A stretch of 31,465 nucleotides of DNA from JBIOJM01 sp044450785 (GCA_044450785.1 JBIOJM010000082.1:1-31465); one strand, 5' to 3'; positions 1 to 8,076 are shown, counted from the first letter of the stretch. Notes: generated by a model not told the origin, from the sequence alone. Translations and numbers: made by a program.

Positions 1-78
1 CAACGACGAGCCTACGGATTTCGAGACGAAGAGTACCTCCGCCTCAAAATCCTCACGTGCATGCTGCCAGAAATCTGA
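1..78 (+). CDS. C-terminal tail of an ISL3-like transposase (5' end outside window)
   Basis: A frame open from the window edge to TGA at 76-78 encodes 25 residues including RAYGFRDEEYLRLKIL. A tail of the type R-A-[YF]-G-[FY]-R-[DN] followed by a hydrophobic helix is typical of the extreme C-terminus of ISL3-type DDE transposases. The catalytic residues lie outside the window, so activity cannot be judged. The position directly inside a putative ISL3 terminus (see 1-118) supports the call. It could instead be another DDE family with a similar tail. Confidence 0.5.
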   Translation, partial: QRRAYGFRDEEYLRLKILTCMLPEI

Positions 79-118
79 AAATCAGTCCAAAGTTACCCAC
101 TCGGTTGGGAGAAGAGCC
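1..118 (+). mobile_element. Right end of an ISL3-like insertion sequence (partial)
   Basis: The window opens inside the last codons of a transposase-like reading frame (1-78). Forty bases after its stop, the sequence GAAGAGCC occurs at 111-118. Its reverse complement, GGCTCTTC, is the usual outer start of ISL3-family terminal inverted repeats, so the element probably ends at 118. ISL3 elements duplicate 8 bp of target; the A-rich bases just after 118 would be one copy, but the other flank lies outside the window. The family call rests on the short tail and this terminus only. Confidence 0.5.
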
Positions 119-150
119 AGAAAAAAGAACGCGGACGACGCGTTTCACAA

Positions 151-456
151 CTTGCGCGTTTTGAAGTTGCGCTTTTCTTGATTTCGCCCCGAAGGGGCCG
201 CAACAAACCAGCCCAGGGCAACGCCCTGGGATCTGAAAACGTGACGACCCGTGCCCTGAAAGGGCCGAACATCGTGTTCAATCGCATCGATGCCGCTCTT
301 CACTTGCCATTGAGGCAAGGAGCCTGTCCTTGTCACGCCCTTTCAGGGCTCTGCTGATTCGTGCCGTTTGTCTGTTCCCAGGGCGTCGCCCTGGGCTGAT
401 ATGTGACTGCCCCTTCGGGGCGAAGACGCAAAGGCGCAACTTCAAAACTTGCGCGT
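151..456. repeat. Composite palindromic intergenic element (REP-like)
   Basis: Two imperfect inverted arms, about 151-270 and 335-456, face each other across an unrelated centre. Each arm carries the same ordered modules: a GCGCAACTTCAAAA-type segment, a CCCCGAAGGGG-type hairpin, a CCCAGGGC/GCCCTGGG hairpin and a GCCCTGAAAGGGC hairpin. Together they could fold into one long cruciform with three small nested hairpins per arm. Nothing in 119-499 looks like a real gene; the short frames there are translations of the repeat. Such repeats are abundant between genes in planctomycetes and resemble REP elements. No transposase for it is visible here. Confidence 0.75.
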
Positions 457-499
457 CGGGTCAGCATGAGTCGTCGCCCGAGCGTGACAACATGCAGCT

Positions 500-2260
500 T
501 CAGTCGGACATGGGGATGATCTCGAATAGGATTTGACGCTCGCGGACGGTCGCTCCCTCCTCGATCAGGGGGATTTCAGCCGTCGTCCCGTCTTTCCGCA
601 GCACGACTTGCGTTCTGCCTGGGAAATAAACGAGGGTCCCGTCCCTCGGCGCTTTGATCTCGCAAGCGGCGATCTGGCGCTCCAGCTTCTTTTCCTTGCC
701 CGTCTCCAGCTCCCAGGTCGCCTTCTTGGCCAGCTCGGTGGAGTGGGCTTTTTGCACATCTGATTTTAACTGCTTGATTGTCCTCGGCTTGGTGAAGTCC
801 ACCAAGAGTTTCTTCCGGTTTTGACCCTTCTCGAGCCCGAACTGAGCCCGGAACACCGCCAGCTCCAACCGCTTGATTGCCAGCTTGTCCGTCGTGCTGG
901 CCTTGGCCGTATTGAGCTCTTCCTGGGCCAGCGCTAACTCGGCCTCGGCGATTTTGATGTCGCCTTCGATCTCCGCGAGATTGAATACGTAAATGCCCGA
1001 CTCATATTCGACAACAGCCAGTTCTCCCTCCTCGCGTGTCAGAGTGGCGTTCAAAGAGTTCGCCTTGGCGCTCTCCGTCGTGATCCTTTGATTGATCAAC
1101 TGGTCCTTGAGCGACGCCGAGTCGAGCTCGCAGACGAGCTGCCCTTTTTTGACCGTCGACCCGTCCGGAACGATATACACGATTGTCGTTTGACCTGCGA
1201 CATTCGCATAGATTTTCTCCCGACCCGCGGTTTTCGCCTCCGGTTTCCGCGCGGCCGGCTTCCTCGAGCCAGGTTGAGCCCGGCCAAGCCCGCCGTCCTG
1301 CCCGGCTTGAATGGCATCGATGGGAGCCTCCCTCGCCACCGATCGCGATTCCCCCGCTCGCAGGGCGGCGAGCCCGACGCCATACCCCGTCAACCCAACG
1401 AGAATCACGCCCACCATCACGCTGCTGATCTTGATCATCGTCATGCTCCAGACCACTTGTTGGATCAGCGAAGCCACAACGCCGGAGACCGCCTGGCTCG
1501 TCGCCTGACCGGCGGCGACCCGGGCCGCGGCCTGGATTGTCGAATGAACCAGTTCGTGCGGAACCGACCAGAGTCGCGACGCCACCGCCCCAGCCCCAGC
1601 CATCGCGGAATCAAACGACGACGCCACCACTCCCGCCAGAGGTGCCAGGCCACGGCGGGTCAACCGCCGGTGCAGTAAACGACGCGCCCGGGCCAGACGG
1701 CTGCGCACCGTCCCCAGCGGGCAGCCGAGCTGCACCGCGGCCTGCTCTTGCGTCATGCCCTCCCAGTAGCACAGCGCCACCACGGCGCGATATTTTCCCG
1801 GGAGCCGCCGGACCTCCTCCTGAACGACAGGGCCCAAACCCGCCTCGTCTCCGTCAGTCGGATCAACCGCCTCGACAACCCGCAACGCCGCTCGCCCTTC
1901 AGCCCCTTTCCGCCGTGCCGCCTCGACCCGCGCGCGGGCTGCCACCCGGCAAGCAACTCCGTAGAGCCACCCACCCACCGACTCGAGCTGCTGGATCGAG
2001 TTCCTCCGCCGGACCAGTACCAGAAAGGTCGCCTGGAACGCATCCTCGGCGTCGGCCCGGTCGCGGAGCACATTGCGGCAGACCCGCAGCACCATCGGTC
2101 CATGGCGAAGGACCAGCACCTCGAACGCCACGTCCGACGACGCGTCATGCCGAGCCGCGAACCGCTCGAGCAACTGCCGGTCGGACAGGCCGCCCGCAGT
2201 CCCCGTGTCGAACAACGTCTGGATGTCGCGCACGACGGCGACGGACGAACCACTCGTCAT
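500..2260 (-). CDS. ECF sigma factor fused to a membrane-anchored HlyD-like domain
   Basis: Residues about 44-112 form sigma region 2 (DAEDAFQATFLVLVRR core). Residues about 148-200 form region 4, with the helix-turn-helix MTQEQAAVQLGCPLGTVRSRL. An alanine-rich linker follows (205-275), then one transmembrane helix (about 279-300), a Lys/Ala-rich stretch, and an extracytoplasmic part. That part has a lipoyl-like half (352-385, V-PDGSTVKKGQLVCELDS), a coiled-coil (386-535) and the returning half (CEIKAPRDGTLVYFPG onward), the plan of a membrane-fusion adaptor. ATG at 2260 is chosen over TTG at 2263; GGGAG lies 10 bases upstream. Planctomycete ECF factors with membrane-anchored C-terminal domains are known. 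The inferred role is a one-protein signal path from periplasm to promoter. No anti-sigma gene adjoins it. The coiled-coil recurs in the free protein at 15084-15764. Confidence 0.88.
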   Translation of the reverse strand: MTSGSSVAVVRDIQTLFDTGTAGGLSDRQLLERFAARHDASSDVAFEVLVLRHGPMVLRVCRNVLRDRADAEDAFQATFLVLVRRRNSIQQLESVGGWLYGVACRVAARARVEAARRKGAEGRAALRVVEAVDPTDGDEAGLGPVVQEEVRRLPGKYRAVVALCYWEGMTQEQAAVQLGCPLGTVRSRLARARRLLHRRLTRRGLAPLAGVVASSFDSAMAGAGAVASRLWSVPHELVHSTIQAAARVAAGQATSQAVSGVVASLIQQVVWSMTMIKISSVMVGVILVGLTGYGVGLAALRAGESRSVAREAPIDAIQAGQDGGLGRAQPGSRKPAARKPEAKTAGREKIYANVAGQTTIVYIVPDGSTVKKGQLVCELDSASLKDQLINQRITTESAKANSLNATLTREEGELAVVEYESGIYVFNLAEIEGDIKIAEAELALAQEELNTAKASTTDKLAIKRLELAVFRAQFGLEKGQNRKKLLVDFTKPRTIKQLKSDVQKAHSTELAKKATWELETGKEKKLERQIAACEIKAPRDGTLVYFPGRTQVVLRKDGTTAEIPLIEEGATVRERQILFEIIPMSD

Positions 2261-2297
2261 CAATCAAGAGCTCCCGCAGTCCCACCTCAATCGAATC

Positions 2298-2322
2298 CGT
2301 AGGTCAGGCTTTCCAGCCTGAC
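2298..2322. repeat. Short palindromic repeat, copy 1
   Basis: A 25-base sequence containing GTCAGGCT TTCC AGCCTGAC, an 8-bp stem with a 4-base loop, lies between the sigma gene and the PEP-CTERM gene. The identical 25 bases recur at 28266-28290, again between genes. It looks like a genome-wide dispersed REP-type hairpin; its translated form (GQAFQPD) is a familiar artefact in planctomycete annotations. It may also slow or end transcription, but no T-tract follows. Confidence 0.8.
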
Positions 2323-2467
2323 GGCGGCGGGGTGTCTATGGAGAAGTGCCTGGAACCGAGCCAAGCTATCCCTCATTTTGGGGGAGAGCGGGCATGACTG
2401 AGAAGTATGAACCTGCCGGGACCTGGAATCAACCCGAGGCCACGAGGCAAACCTTCGTTGTCTCGAT

Positions 2468-3322
2468 TTGCTGGCGGAAGGATGTAAACGACGGGCTGAT
2501 TGGATGTTAGAACGAGATACCCAGCGCGGGTTCCGGATCGTTGGCAGCCGGGTGATCGAGCTCGATCCAGACGTGTCTCCACAAACGATTGCCATCAACG
2601 ACGCCGGCCAGGTTGCCGGGATCGCCACGCGGGAGCGCGTGTTCCCCGAGGGAACACGACCGCGCGGTACTCCACCTGACATGAAATTCTATGACGAGGT
2701 CGGCTTCCTCACGCCTCCCAATCAGCCGCTCGACCTGGCCAGGGACGAGATCGGTCACTACGGGGAGCGGAGGAATGCTTGGGCGGGTCTTTCGCTGCAC
2801 GTCATTCGCATCAGTAGCGTGAACGCTCTTGGTCAGGTTGTGGGTAGCGCATCCGCACGTTCATTTCGCACGGCCCCCAATCGGCCGATCGACCCGGCCA
2901 CCGACGACCTCGGGACCCTGGGAGGTCCGCAGAGCAGCGCCAATGCAATCAATAATCAGGGCGACGTCGTAGGCGGGTCGGAGACAGCCGACGCGCGAAA
3001 TCGTGCATTTCTCTTCACAAATGGTCACATGATTGATCTGAACCAGTGCGTGAATCTCGAACCCGGCTGGATCTTGGTGAGAGCCGACGACATCAACAAC
3101 CGCGGTCAGATTATTGCCGCGGCCGTCGACTCGCGCGATATCAGAGCACGTTCGCTACGAGCTTACTTACTGTCGCCCGCGCCGGAGCCCGGAGCGCTGG
3201 TCATGCTGATCCTCGCTACGACCGTCACGGGCTCGGGAATCGCCCTGAGGTTTGGGCGAAGCTTCAGGGCCTGGTTCCGATTCAAGTTGCCAGTTGCGAG
3301 TTGTCGGTTCCCAGTTGATTAA
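2468..3322 (+). CDS. HAF-repeat protein with PEP-CTERM-like tail, apparently truncated at the 5' end
   Basis: The frame contains HAF-type repeats: an IAINDAGQVAGIA unit, an ISSVNALGQVVGSA unit, then DLGTLGGPQSSANAINNQGD with GGSETADARNRAFLFTNG. The end has a PEP-CTERM-like sorting signal (PAPEPGALVM, a hydrophobic helix, then basic RFGRSFR). Such proteins are exported and processed at the envelope. The N-terminus is odd: the frame is open only from 2411, TTG at 2468 or ATG at 2504 are the possible starts, and none gives a signal peptide or a clear ribosome-binding site. A 5' truncation is therefore likely and the gene may be dead. The last 13 codons are encoded by a run of 7-base repeats (3285-3319), so the original stop may also have been lost. 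Confidence 0.6.
   Translation: MLAEGCKRRADWMLERDTQRGFRIVGSRVIELDPDVSPQTIAINDAGQVAGIATRERVFPEGTRPRGTPPDMKFYDEVGFLTPPNQPLDLARDEIGHYGERRNAWAGLSLHVIRISSVNALGQVVGSASARSFRTAPNRPIDPATDDLGTLGGPQSSANAINNQGDVVGGSETADARNRAFLFTNGHMIDLNQCVNLEPGWILVRADDINNRGQIIAAAVDSRDIRARSLRAYLLSPAPEPGALVMLILATTVTGSGIALRFGRSFRAWFRFKLPVASCRFPVD
3285..3319. repeat. Degenerate heptanucleotide array (AGTTGCC-like)
   Basis: Five successive 7-base units, AGTTGCC AGTTGCG and then AGTTGTC, GGTTCCC, AGTTGAT, cover the 3' end of the preceding reading frame and its stop region. The units drift from each other, which fits an old array. A fresher 7-base array of different sequence covers another gene end at 11665-11693. Confidence 0.6.
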
Positions 3323-3368
3323 GAAAGGAATCTTCCCATGCTCAGTCTTACAACAAGGAGCTATTATC

Positions 3369-5420
3369 ATGTCAGTATCTCGATTCGACAGGTTGATCAG
3401 TCGTTGGTCAGGTGCCTCCTTTCGGCACGGCCGGCACAGGTCGCGCAGGGCGTCGGTGCGGTGCATGCCGGAGGTTGCCGTCCTGGAAGAGCGGGCGTTG
3501 CTCAGCACGCTCACCGTCACCAATGACGGCGACAGCGGCTCCGGCTCGTTACGAGGCGCGCTGGCGACCGCGGTCGCCGGCGATACGATCAAGTTCGCTC
3601 ACTCGGCCTACGGGACGATCACGCTGGCCACGGGTCCGCTCGTGGTCGCGATCGGCGTGACGATCGACGGACCGGGGGCGAAGGATGTCACGATCAACGG
3701 AAACAACACGTTTGAGGACCTTATGGTCCAGGCCAACGTCACGGCCCGGGTCTCGGGCCTGACGATCGCGGACGGCGCGGCCCCGGCGACCTATCCTTAC
3801 GGGGGGGGCGGGATCTTTAACGGTGGCACCCTGACGGTTGCCAACTGCGTCGTCACCAACAACCACGCCGGTGGTTTTGGCATTGGCGGCGGGATCGATA
3901 ACAATGGCACCCTGATGGTCACCGGCAGCAGCATCACTGACAATTCGACCAGTCCGACGGGATTCGGAGGAGGCGGGATCGCGAATGCTGGCACGTTGAC
4001 GGTCGTCAACAGTGTCATCAGCAACAACACGGGCAACAACGGCGGCGGCATCTACAGCGGCGACGTCTTCGGCCAAGGCGCCGTCACGATCACCGGCAGC
4101 GTCGTCAGCAACAACACGGCAGAGGGCGGCGGGGGCCTCGATCTCTTCGGCAGCACAGCGACGATCAACCGTAGCACGTTCGCGAACAATACGGCCAACA
4201 ATAGCACCCAAGGAGTTAGCACCGGCGGCGGCATCCAAGCCATTAACGCCACCGTGAACGTCTCGTGGAGCCAGTTCGTGGACAACACGGCCGTGGGCAC
4301 TGAGTTCGGCTTCGCCATCGGCGGCGGCATCTACCTTTTCAACACCGGAATCCCATCGCCGCCCAGCAATCTGAACGTCTCGAATAGCACGTTCCTGGGA
4401 AACACGGCCCAGGCAAGCACTGCCTACGGTGGAGGGATTGATGCCGAGGTCGATACCAACGTCACCGTGACCGGGAGCTCCTTCATCGGTAACACGGCCA
4501 CCGGCGATCGGGACGCGACAGCCGGGGCCGTAAGGATCGAGAACAATAGCGGTCAGCCGGCGCAGGCTTCGATCAGTGGTAGTACGTTCCTGGGCAACGG
4601 GGCGATCGTGCCGTCCACGTCGACCTATGGCGGATCTGCCAATGGTGGGGCCTTATACAACCTCTATAGCCCTCTGACAATTTCCGGTAGTAGCTTCATC
4701 GCCAACCAGGCGGTCGCTGGGCCAGGCGGCGGGTTCGGCGTCGGCGGCGCGATCGAGGACGTCAACAGCTCCACGGTGTTCTCGTCCTCGCTGAATATCT
4801 CGAACAGCCTGCTGATCAACAACAGTGCCATCGGCGGATCCAGTAGTGGGAGCGATCCCTTCGCCGGCTGGGGAGTCGGCGGCGGCCTCGCCGCCAACAA
4901 TGACACCGTGACGGTCGAGAACACCGACTTTTTCGGCAACCAGGCGATCGGCGGCGCCGCCACCCAGGCCGGCGGCCAGGCTGGCAACGGCTACGGCGGC
5001 GGCATTCAGAACGGATTCGGAACAGTAGTCACACTCACCAACTGTGCCATTCAATCCAACCAGGCGATCGGCGGCGCCGGTACTGACGGCGCCGCGGGGG
5101 GCTACGGCCTGGGAGGCGGCAGCGAGAATGACGGGACTCTCACCATGAACGGTGGGCAAATCAGCACCAACCAGGCGTTGGGCGGTGCCGGCGGCGGCGG
5201 CGGCCTTGGCGGCGGGATCTTTACCGATGGCACGACGACCCTCATCGGCGTCCTGGTCACGCGCAACCAGACCGACGGCGGCAGCGACGGCGGCGTCGGG
5301 ATCGGCGGCGGCCTCTTCATCACCCCCGGCAGCACCACCACCCTCCTGGGCAAGACCAAGGTGACTGGAAATTCGGCCAGTACCTCCAACAACGACATCT
5401 ACGGGACCTATTTCACCTGA
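3369..5420 (+). CDS. Large beta-helix surface protein with Pmp-like repeats and LEERALLS motif
   Basis: The 683-residue protein starts with a basic segment (RFDRLISRW...HGRHRSRRASVR) and the motif LEERALLS at residues 39-46, a variant of the planctomycete LEPRLLLS motif found at the start of many giant surface proteins. The rest is a right-handed beta-helix built of repeated GG[AG]I ... S.[FI]..N units, as in chlamydial Pmp and choice-of-anchor polymorphic proteins. Examples are GGGIFNGGTLTVANCVVTNN and GSSFIGNTA. Gly, Asn, Ser and Thr dominate and cysteine is almost absent. No C-terminal autotransporter barrel or PEP-CTERM signal is seen. ATG at 3369 is chosen because AAGGAG lies 8 bases upstream; the frame extends upstream without a better start. 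Likely role: cell-surface adhesion or matrix; ligand unknown. Confidence 0.8.
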   Translation: MSVSRFDRLISRWSGASFRHGRHRSRRASVRCMPEVAVLEERALLSTLTVTNDGDSGSGSLRGALATAVAGDTIKFAHSAYGTITLATGPLVVAIGVTIDGPGAKDVTINGNNTFEDLMVQANVTARVSGLTIADGAAPATYPYGGGGIFNGGTLTVANCVVTNNHAGGFGIGGGIDNNGTLMVTGSSITDNSTSPTGFGGGGIANAGTLTVVNSVISNNTGNNGGGIYSGDVFGQGAVTITGSVVSNNTAEGGGGLDLFGSTATINRSTFANNTANNSTQGVSTGGGIQAINATVNVSWSQFVDNTAVGTEFGFAIGGGIYLFNTGIPSPPSNLNVSNSTFLGNTAQASTAYGGGIDAEVDTNVTVTGSSFIGNTATGDRDATAGAVRIENNSGQPAQASISGSTFLGNGAIVPSTSTYGGSANGGALYNLYSPLTISGSSFIANQAVAGPGGGFGVGGAIEDVNSSTVFSSSLNISNSLLINNSAIGGSSSGSDPFAGWGVGGGLAANNDTVTVENTDFFGNQAIGGAATQAGGQAGNGYGGGIQNGFGTVVTLTNCAIQSNQAIGGAGTDGAAGGYGLGGGSENDGTLTMNGGQISTNQALGGAGGGGGLGGGIFTDGTTTLIGVLVTRNQTDGGSDGGVGIGGGLFITPGSTTTLLGKTKVTGNSASTSNNDIYGTYFT

Positions 5421-5440
5421 CGCGGCGGAACCTTGCCGCG
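5421..5440. terminator. GC-rich hairpin after the beta-helix gene
   Basis: CGCGGC at 5421-5426 pairs perfectly with GCCGCG at 5435-5440 across an 8-base loop, starting right after the TGA stop at 5418-5420. No T-tract follows, so intrinsic termination is only a possibility. It lies between convergent genes. Confidence 0.25.
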
Positions 5441-5489
5441 GGCGCGCTCAGTCAGTCTGGAGACCCGCGCCCACGGCAAGTTTTCTGGC

Positions 5490-6386
5490 TCAGACCGCTC
5501 CACTCCGAGCGATCGGCGAGGCGGCTGCCGGCGATGGGCAAGCCGGCAGGATGATGGTGAAGGTCGAACCCTGGCCCAGCCGGCTCTCGGCGCGGAGACG
5601 GCCGTGGTGGGCTTCAACGATGTCGCGGCAGACCGCCAGGCCGAGGCCCGTGCCCCCCTGTCCCGCGGCGTCCGGTCCGGCCTTGGTCGAGTAGAATGGC
5701 TCGAAGATCCGCCGCAAGTCCGCCGGCGCGATCCCCACCCCGGTGTCGGCCACGCTGATCTCGGCCAGTCGCCCGGTGGGGTCCATCCCCAGACGCAGCC
5801 GCACCATGCCCCCCTCCGGCATCGCCTGGCGGGCATTGATCAAGAGATTGAGCAGCACTTGCTGGATCTGTGCGGGGTTGACCCGCGCACACGGGCTGCC
5901 GGTCGACTTCACGTCCAGCCGCACTCGATGCCGCAAAAGGTCTTTCTTGACCAGCAGCACGACTTCCTCGACCAGCCGCGCCAGCTCGGTCGGCTCACGA
6001 AGGTTCACGTTGCCGCCGGGCCGCGATAGGCCCAGCATGCCTCGCGTGATGGTCGCGGCTCGTTGCGCCGCCTCCGAAATCTGGCTCAGCGCCCGTTCGC
6101 GATATGCCGGGTCGGGATTGCGCAGCCCGAGCTTGGCATAGTTGAGGATCGGCGTCAGCGCGTTGTTCAGCTCGTGGAAGACCCCGCCGGCCAGGACCCC
6201 CAGACTGCTGATCCGCTGCAACGCGATCACCTGCTGCCGCAACGTCTCCACTGCCGCCCGATCCACTCCCTCGACCGCGGGGCCGGCCGCCGCCCCAGAC
6301 CGACCCGACATCCCACCGGATGCCGAGGCGCCCTTCGAAGGCGGCTGGACTGGCGACTCACCTGGGATCTTGCGTGTGGTAGCCAT
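5490..6386 (-). CDS. Soluble sensor histidine kinase (HisKA + HATPase)
   Basis: The 298-residue protein has a Pro/Gly/Ser-rich N-terminus, a short helix (about 43-60), and an H-box GGVFHELNNALTPIL with the phosphoryl-accepting His at 71. The ATPase domain shows an N-box (QQVLLNLLINARQAM), a G1 box (VADTGVGIA), an F-box (IFEPFYSTK) and a G2 box (GGTGLGLAV). All catalytic boxes look intact. There is no transmembrane segment and no recognisable input domain beyond the N-terminal helix, so it would act in the cytoplasm, probably through a partner. No response regulator is nearby, making it an orphan kinase. ATG at 6386 is the natural start. The NtrB-like H-box (HELNN) is typical of kinases that feed NtrC-type or stand-alone receiver proteins. 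Confidence 0.85.
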   Translation of the reverse strand: MATTRKIPGESPVQPPSKGASASGGMSGRSGAAAGPAVEGVDRAAVETLRQQVIALQRISSLGVLAGGVFHELNNALTPILNYAKLGLRNPDPAYRERALSQISEAAQRAATITRGMLGLSRPGGNVNLREPTELARLVEEVVLLVKKDLLRHRVRLDVKSTGSPCARVNPAQIQQVLLNLLINARQAMPEGGMVRLRLGMDPTGRLAEISVADTGVGIAPADLRRIFEPFYSTKAGPDAAGQGGTGLGLAVCRDIVEAHHGRLRAESRLGQGSTFTIILPACPSPAAASPIARSGAV

Positions 6387-6695
6387 CGATCCCCGAGCCC
6401 TCCCGGCCCTGCCAGTTCAACTCGTCTCATCGTTCACTTCAGGGTATCGACCGGTTCCTCAGCCGGAATGAGCCCGACGTTCCGTTCACCATTCCCCCCG
6501 CGCGACCGAGGGGATTGGTCCGGATCGGACGGCACCGCGACCGCGTGCAACATGCTTACAGACCGGCGATCCTCCGTGGATTCCGGCGCCGGCCTGTTCG
6601 GTCCATATTGCCGATTCCGCGAGACCCGAAGTCCTCGACTTCCCGCCAATTGCGGCTCAGGTTCGCGGCCGCCGTTCTTGAGGGGAAAAACTTGG
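6387..6695. other. Intergenic region without recognised feature
   Basis: These 309 bases separate the hydrolase gene from the histidine kinase gene, both on the minus strand. I see no coherent coding frame, no strong hairpin followed by a T-tract, and no convincing promoter hexamers. It probably holds the kinase promoter. Confidence 0.4.
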
Positions 6696-7871
6696 TCAAG
6701 GACTCGTCTTCGAGTCCAGCACGACCTTGGCCTTGGGCTGGACGCTCCAGGGAAAGAGACGCAACCCGTTGACCGGGATCACGCGGGGAATGGAGTTCAG
6801 GTCAACGCCCACGATCGGCGGGGTTACCTTGCGGCCGTCGCTCCAGAATCCCAGGTGTCGAAAGCGTTCCTCGTCGCGTGTGGCGTCGTCCAGGGTCTTA
6901 CCGTTGAAGGCCGCCTCCATGGTCAAGTCCGCAATTCGCCAGAAGCCCGCGCGATCGAACGCATTAACTTCGCCAAAGCTCAATTGCAGGGAGCGGAACA
7001 CCCCCTCGCCGTTATCGAGCCGGGGGTGAACCCCCGTCGGCGCCGTATGCTCGGCGATCAGGGGCGGGAACCCGTGCCGGTCCGAGCGGAACAAGATGAA
7101 CCTTTTTCGCGCTGGGGGGATCGCGTCGGCCTCGGCATAGATCTGCCGGCCGCGCAGGTCGCCGACGACCACGTCCTCTTCGCCGACGACGACGACGAGA
7201 AGGGTTGTCTCGGGGATCAGGGACAGGCTGGGCTGACGCATCGGGAAGATCTCACCCGGCATCAGGGTGATCAATGCCTGCGGTTGAGGCAAATCGGCGT
7301 GCGGGTCCGCCGCCACCGCCGCGATCTGGGCCGCAAGATTGCCCCCAGCCGAATGTCCGATCAACACGAACCGCGCCGGGTCGGGCCGGACGTGCCCGAC
7401 TCCGTCATGCAAGACCCCTAAGGCGTCGTGAACAGCCGCCAGCGCATTGGGAAGGAACTCCTGGGGAAGAGTCCCCACGTCGTTCTGGTACCGGGGAAAG
7501 ATCACGATCCGCCCATCGCGGACCAGGTGGTCAATCCAGGCGCCGTAAAACCCGGGGTTGACCGCGAACCAGCCATGCAGAAAGACCACCACCGGCGCAC
7601 GTCCCTCGGGCTGGGGTTGGTCCGGTTCGAACAGCCAGTACGACCGGGGACCCTGGCCGATCTCGTACCGTTTCATCCCGCGATGAGGTGGGTCCGCCCC
7701 CGGCTGGCCCCGACTCGAGCCGCCCGAGATCCCGGGCCCATCCTCACCACCTCTCAAATCGCACGCGACGGCCAGGGTCAACATCAGACCCCCAACGATC
7801 CAGCGCACGATCGCGCCGCAGCTCGTTCCCCTGCATGGTTTGCACAGCATAACCCGACGAGCCCTCAACAT
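6696..7871 (-). CDS. Exported alpha/beta-hydrolase
   Basis: The 391-residue protein has an N-terminal signal sequence (IVRWIVGGLMLTLAVAC). Cys37 sits in a weak lipobox (AVAC), so it may be a lipoprotein or a signal-peptidase-I substrate. The hydrolase core has the HGWF oxyanion motif (99-102), the nucleophile elbow GHSAGG with Ser174, an acidic candidate in GEED (Asp233) after a beta strand, and His266 in RHGFPP. The order fits the esterase/PET-hydrolase-like branch of alpha/beta hydrolases. After about residue 285 there is an extra C-terminal region of some 100 residues with no motif I know. Substrate is unknown; an ester or acylated sugar is plausible. The start is uncertain, since ATG at 7850 would also keep the signal peptide. 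Confidence 0.8.
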   Translation of the reverse strand: MLRARRVMLCKPCRGTSCGAIVRWIVGGLMLTLAVACDLRGGEDGPGISGGSSRGQPGADPPHRGMKRYEIGQGPRSYWLFEPDQPQPEGRAPVVVFLHGWFAVNPGFYGAWIDHLVRDGRIVIFPRYQNDVGTLPQEFLPNALAAVHDALGVLHDGVGHVRPDPARFVLIGHSAGGNLAAQIAAVAADPHADLPQPQALITLMPGEIFPMRQPSLSLIPETTLLVVVVGEEDVVVGDLRGRQIYAEADAIPPARKRFILFRSDRHGFPPLIAEHTAPTGVHPRLDNGEGVFRSLQLSFGEVNAFDRAGFWRIADLTMEAAFNGKTLDDATRDEERFRHLGFWSDGRKVTPPIVGVDLNSIPRVIPVNGLRLFPWSVQPKAKVVLDSKTSP

Positions 7872-8003
7872 CCTGTTCCAGGCCGTCTTCTTCGTGAAAA
7901 GGTGACACAGTCTCCCTATCCTTCGAGGTTTGTCAATGCCGCTTCCGGATCGTCACCCCCGCCAAATCCTCGCCCTTGATTCAGCACCCGGCAAGAATCC
8001 TCT

Positions 8004-8031
8004 TTGACCCGATTCAATCCATGTGTACATT
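8004..8031 (+). promoter_or_regulatory. Candidate sigma-70-type promoter
   Basis: TTGACC (8004-8009), a 16-base spacer, and TACATT (8026-8031) precede the TIGR03067 gene, giving a leader of about 40 bases to ATG 8077. The match is good at -35 and moderate at -10. Confidence 0.35.
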
Positions 8032-8076
8032 ATTGGTACGCGTTCTGCTTCGAGATCTTCGACCAAAGAGGTTGCC

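Noticed and set aside
1537..2397. Long plus-strand frame (286 codons) opposite the ECF sigma gene
   Set aside because: Extremely Pro/Arg-rich, no domain, and it is the mirror of a well-supported sigma factor; a GC-driven shadow.
3252..3368. Upstream extension of the beta-helix protein
   Set aside because: It overlaps the end of the preceding frame and lacks a ribosome site; ATG 3369 has a strong AAGGAG and is followed by the expected planctomycete N-terminus.
6063..7421. Plus-strand frame of 452 codons opposite the kinase and hydrolase genes
   Set aside because: It spans two real genes and their spacer, with shadow-like composition.
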